Origin: Bolinopsis microptera
Lineage: Eukaryota > Ctenophora > Tentaculata > Lobata > Bolinopsidae
Assembly: GCF_026151205.1 (NCBI RefSeq)
Contig: NC_087079.1
Span: 5,816,305 to 5,847,168 of the forward strand
DNA: 30,864 bases
Reading direction: 5' to 3'
Shown here piece after piece: positions 28,559 through 30,864 of the stretch (its first letter is position 1; every line of letters begins with the position of its first letter). Both the position numbers and the translations under genes were made by a program. Below the pieces are notes generated by a model, which was given only the letters and a program-made list of their open reading frames with translations, was not told the origin of the DNA and did no database searches.

Positions 28559-28825
28559 AGAACAAATATTTTTTTTTAAAAAAAGGGGGGGGACCCCCAA
28601 CCCATGTATCTGATTACTCCTCACAGCAAGTAGACCAAAGTGGCCTCTTGCTTGTGAAGGGTGTATCAACTCCCGCCGAGGCGGTGAGTATAATTAGGCC
28701 TCCCCCAGCCTCGGATCTTAGGATAGGAATTTGCAAAAATTCATAAGACAAACTGCTTAGAAAAGCTAAGACTGCAAAAAAAAGCTGAGACAAAATTTAA
28801 GCGAACCTGAGATGTCAAAGCAGAA
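28559..28825. other. Low-quality or junk junction sequence
   Basis: Starts with stacked homopolymers (T9-A7-G8-C5). It may include part of an RTE leader but I could not align it. No gene. Confidence 0.45.
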
Positions 28826-29757
28826 AGCTTTCCTTATACTTATGTCAGGAGTTATGCAGGATATACACTGGCGCCCTACCTCTTCGTGATTGTCATTGAA
28901 CAATGTGGATGACAACAGCACTTAGAGGCAAAGATCTGGCTTCACTCAACCCCAGAAGAAGCATGAGATACCCCGCAGTAAGAGACAACAGCTGTCGACT
29001 ATTTGCTGACGATCTTGCACTGACAACAACACCGCATAGCAAGCGCAAAATCTCTCCTCAGTTGAGCTGGCTGCTAACTCCGTGGGACCTTTCACCTCTA
29101 CGAGAGTAAGACGAAGTAACACAGATCATCTCTCTGAGTCTGACTCTAACCGTCAATAAAGCACAAGTGGGCAGGAGATAGAGCAAGTAGATGATTTGTC
29201 TACCTTGGAAGCAGAATAATGAGTGCGGAAGAAGGACTTTGAAGTTAGGAAAAAGCAAAGCATGGGGGGCTGTCATCCATAAAGACAACCTGGACGTCTG
29301 AATGCGCAGGGACTTAAAGATCGTATCTTTCGAGCAACGGTGAGCCCGTACTCCTTGGTACGCTCTGAAGCTTGGACATAAGCCAATCCATGACTAAGCG
29401 GAATCAATGGATGCTACACTTTAATGCTTCCGATGGCTTGAACAACGTTTGCCACAATCATCAAACAACAGTGATTTATCCGGCTACATACCAAGCCCAT
29501 CAGCTGATGATATCCTCCAGAAAAATGAGACTGGCTGACATGTAGCCAGGCATGACGACCTTCTGGCAAACCAACTTCCTGTTCTGAGACCCTCAGCAGG
29601 ATACAGGAACCGGGGAGGCCCCACCTACATTCTGGACATGCAAAAGAAGGCCACCACCTGTTCCTTTGTTGAAGAATAAGACTGTATCTATGCTTGACCG
29701 CGATGTGTGGCGAGAATTGGAGATGCTCGGACCAAGAACGAGACTTAAGTCAGTAAG
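28826..29757 (+). pseudogene. Second RTE copy, 3' part, indel-riddled
   Basis: Aligns with 9335-10262 of the full-length RTE over its whole length (start GAAGCTTTCCTTATACTT-like, end ACTTAAGTCAG). It covers RT motifs B and C and the C-terminal tail. Dozens of 1-nt indels, mostly deletions, break every frame, while long blocks between them are identical. It is 5' truncated and the CAGT tail is reduced to a trace. Confidence 0.9.
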
Positions 29758-29798
29758 TCAAATGTCAATATAACCTAAACAGCGAAAAATCCTGAGAC

Positions 29799-29829
29799 AA
29801 AAAAAAAAAAAAAAAAACAAAAAAAAAGG

Positions 29830-29908
<79 letters not shown>

Positions 29909-29990
29909 AAAAAAAAAAAAATAAAAAAAAAGGAAAAAAAAAAAAAAATAAAATAAAAACAAAAAAAACCAAAAAAAGAAAAAAAAAATA

Positions 29991-30042
<52 letters not shown>

Positions 30043-30056
30043 AAAAAAAACAAAAT

Positions 30057-30114
<58 letters not shown>

Positions 30115-30121
30115 AAAAAAA

Positions 30122-30209
<88 letters not shown>

Positions 30210-30213
30210 AAAA

Positions 30214-30245
<32 letters not shown>

Positions 30246-30269
30246 TAAAAAAATAAAAAAATAAAAAAA

Positions 30270-30323
<54 letters not shown>

Positions 30324-30367
30324 AAGAAAAAAAAAAAAAGAAAGATAACAAAGAACAAAACAAAAGG

Positions 30368-30451
<84 letters not shown>

Positions 30452-30454
30452 AAA
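29799..30454. repeat. About 650-bp noisy poly(A) tract
   Basis: Almost pure A with scattered single C, G and T. The opposite strand gives long poly-Phe frames that are meaningless. It is separated from the RTE copy by about 40 bp of ordinary sequence, so it is not a normal element tail. Confidence 0.95.
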
Positions 30455-30864
30455 TAGAGATAGGATACATATCCCCACCTTTGCATATTAATGAGTGGTT
30501 TATTTGAGTTTTCACTTCCACATACACATTTTCTTGCAGCATCTTTATCCCGAAGGTGTACCATTAGGGCTAGGCATCATTGAATTCTGCTTGTAGAGAC
30601 AGAATCCGAATGATTGAAGGCGGGAGTGACGAAAGCCAGAAACTAGCCCTTTCTCTGATGTAAGATCTAATTGCAAATTTTTTGGTTTCATTCAGGTCTT
30701 TTGTAACCTCGTCCTGATGCAATTAATGACTCACTACACAATTAATTTGTCTAAAGGAAAAGGGCTTTACGCAACCTTACTCTCGAGGCTACGCAATTAA
30801 GAAAGTAACAAGATCCGATTATAAAGGGTCACACAAAGGAGGTTTTCAGTAAATATAATATGCT
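30455..30864. other. Possible minus-strand exon, otherwise nothing recognised
   Basis: On the minus strand, 30564 to about 30477 reads HLRDKDAARKCVCGSENSN followed by KPLINMQ and a GTGGGG donor-like site. It is short and I recognise no family, so it is not called as a gene. Confidence 0.2.

Noticed and set aside
29758-30564. Long poly-Phe ORFs on the minus strand
   Set aside because: They translate a poly(A) tract that is probably a sequencing or assembly artefact.

Overview
This window looks like a piece of an AT-rich invertebrate animal genome assembly. The evidence is GT-AG introns in a secreted LDL-receptor class A (LDLa) gene, several LINE families, a hAT-type MITE, abundant minisatellites and a 100-N scaffold gap (5765-5864). 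The species cannot be named from the sequence. A soft-bodied marine lineage (cnidarian, ctenophore, tunicate) would fit, but that is inference. I saw no bacterial operons, rRNA, tRNA or CRISPR.

Left part (1-6.1 kb). A regulatory-looking cluster (CRE, four CACGTG boxes, CArG box; 511-656) lies just left of a 5'-truncated LINE (LINE-A, minus strand, about 927-4598). LINE-A is bounded by a 21-bp target-site duplication and sits in a purine-rich minisatellite. A fragment of a second LINE (LINE-B, plus strand) runs into the N gap. A 26-bp minisatellite follows the gap.

Middle (6.1-16 kb). This is dominated by one minus-strand gene that I assembled from six small exons (start codon at 15358, last visible exon at 6097). 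Every splice phase matches. It encodes a signal peptide followed by cysteine-rich LDLa modules and continues left of 6097, where I could not follow it. Intron 5 (about 7.3 kb) holds a full-length RTE-like LINE (6377-10275, 10-bp target duplication, two compensating 1-nt frameshifts) and a nested intronless plus-strand gene for a 538-residue BTB-like protein (11021-12637). Next to exon 5, an 8-bp satellite has carried along two extra copies of the 3' half of that exon. A 553-bp hAT-type MITE with a perfect 8-bp target duplication sits 90 bp upstream of the start codon.

Right part (16-30.9 kb). Almost no recognisable coding sequence is present. It holds a candidate promoter and mini first exon (17.27-17.49 kb), a 52-bp satellite (19.8-20.4 kb), a 233-bp 3' fragment of a LINE (LINE-C) with a 17-bp target duplication (20877-21109), a nine-copy 18-bp array in which each unit carries a perfect CRE (TGACGTCA), a 2.1-kb 41-bp satellite (24.8-26.9 kb), a 90-bp near-perfect foldback (27202-27291) and a 15-bp minisatellite. 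From about 28.56 kb the sequence becomes error-like: a second, heavily indel-ridden copy of the RTE 3' half and about 650 bp of noisy poly(A). This looks like unpolished long-read sequence.

The strongest biological observations are the phase-consistent LDLa gene with a nested gene, the capture of exon pieces in an intronic satellite, and the CRE array.
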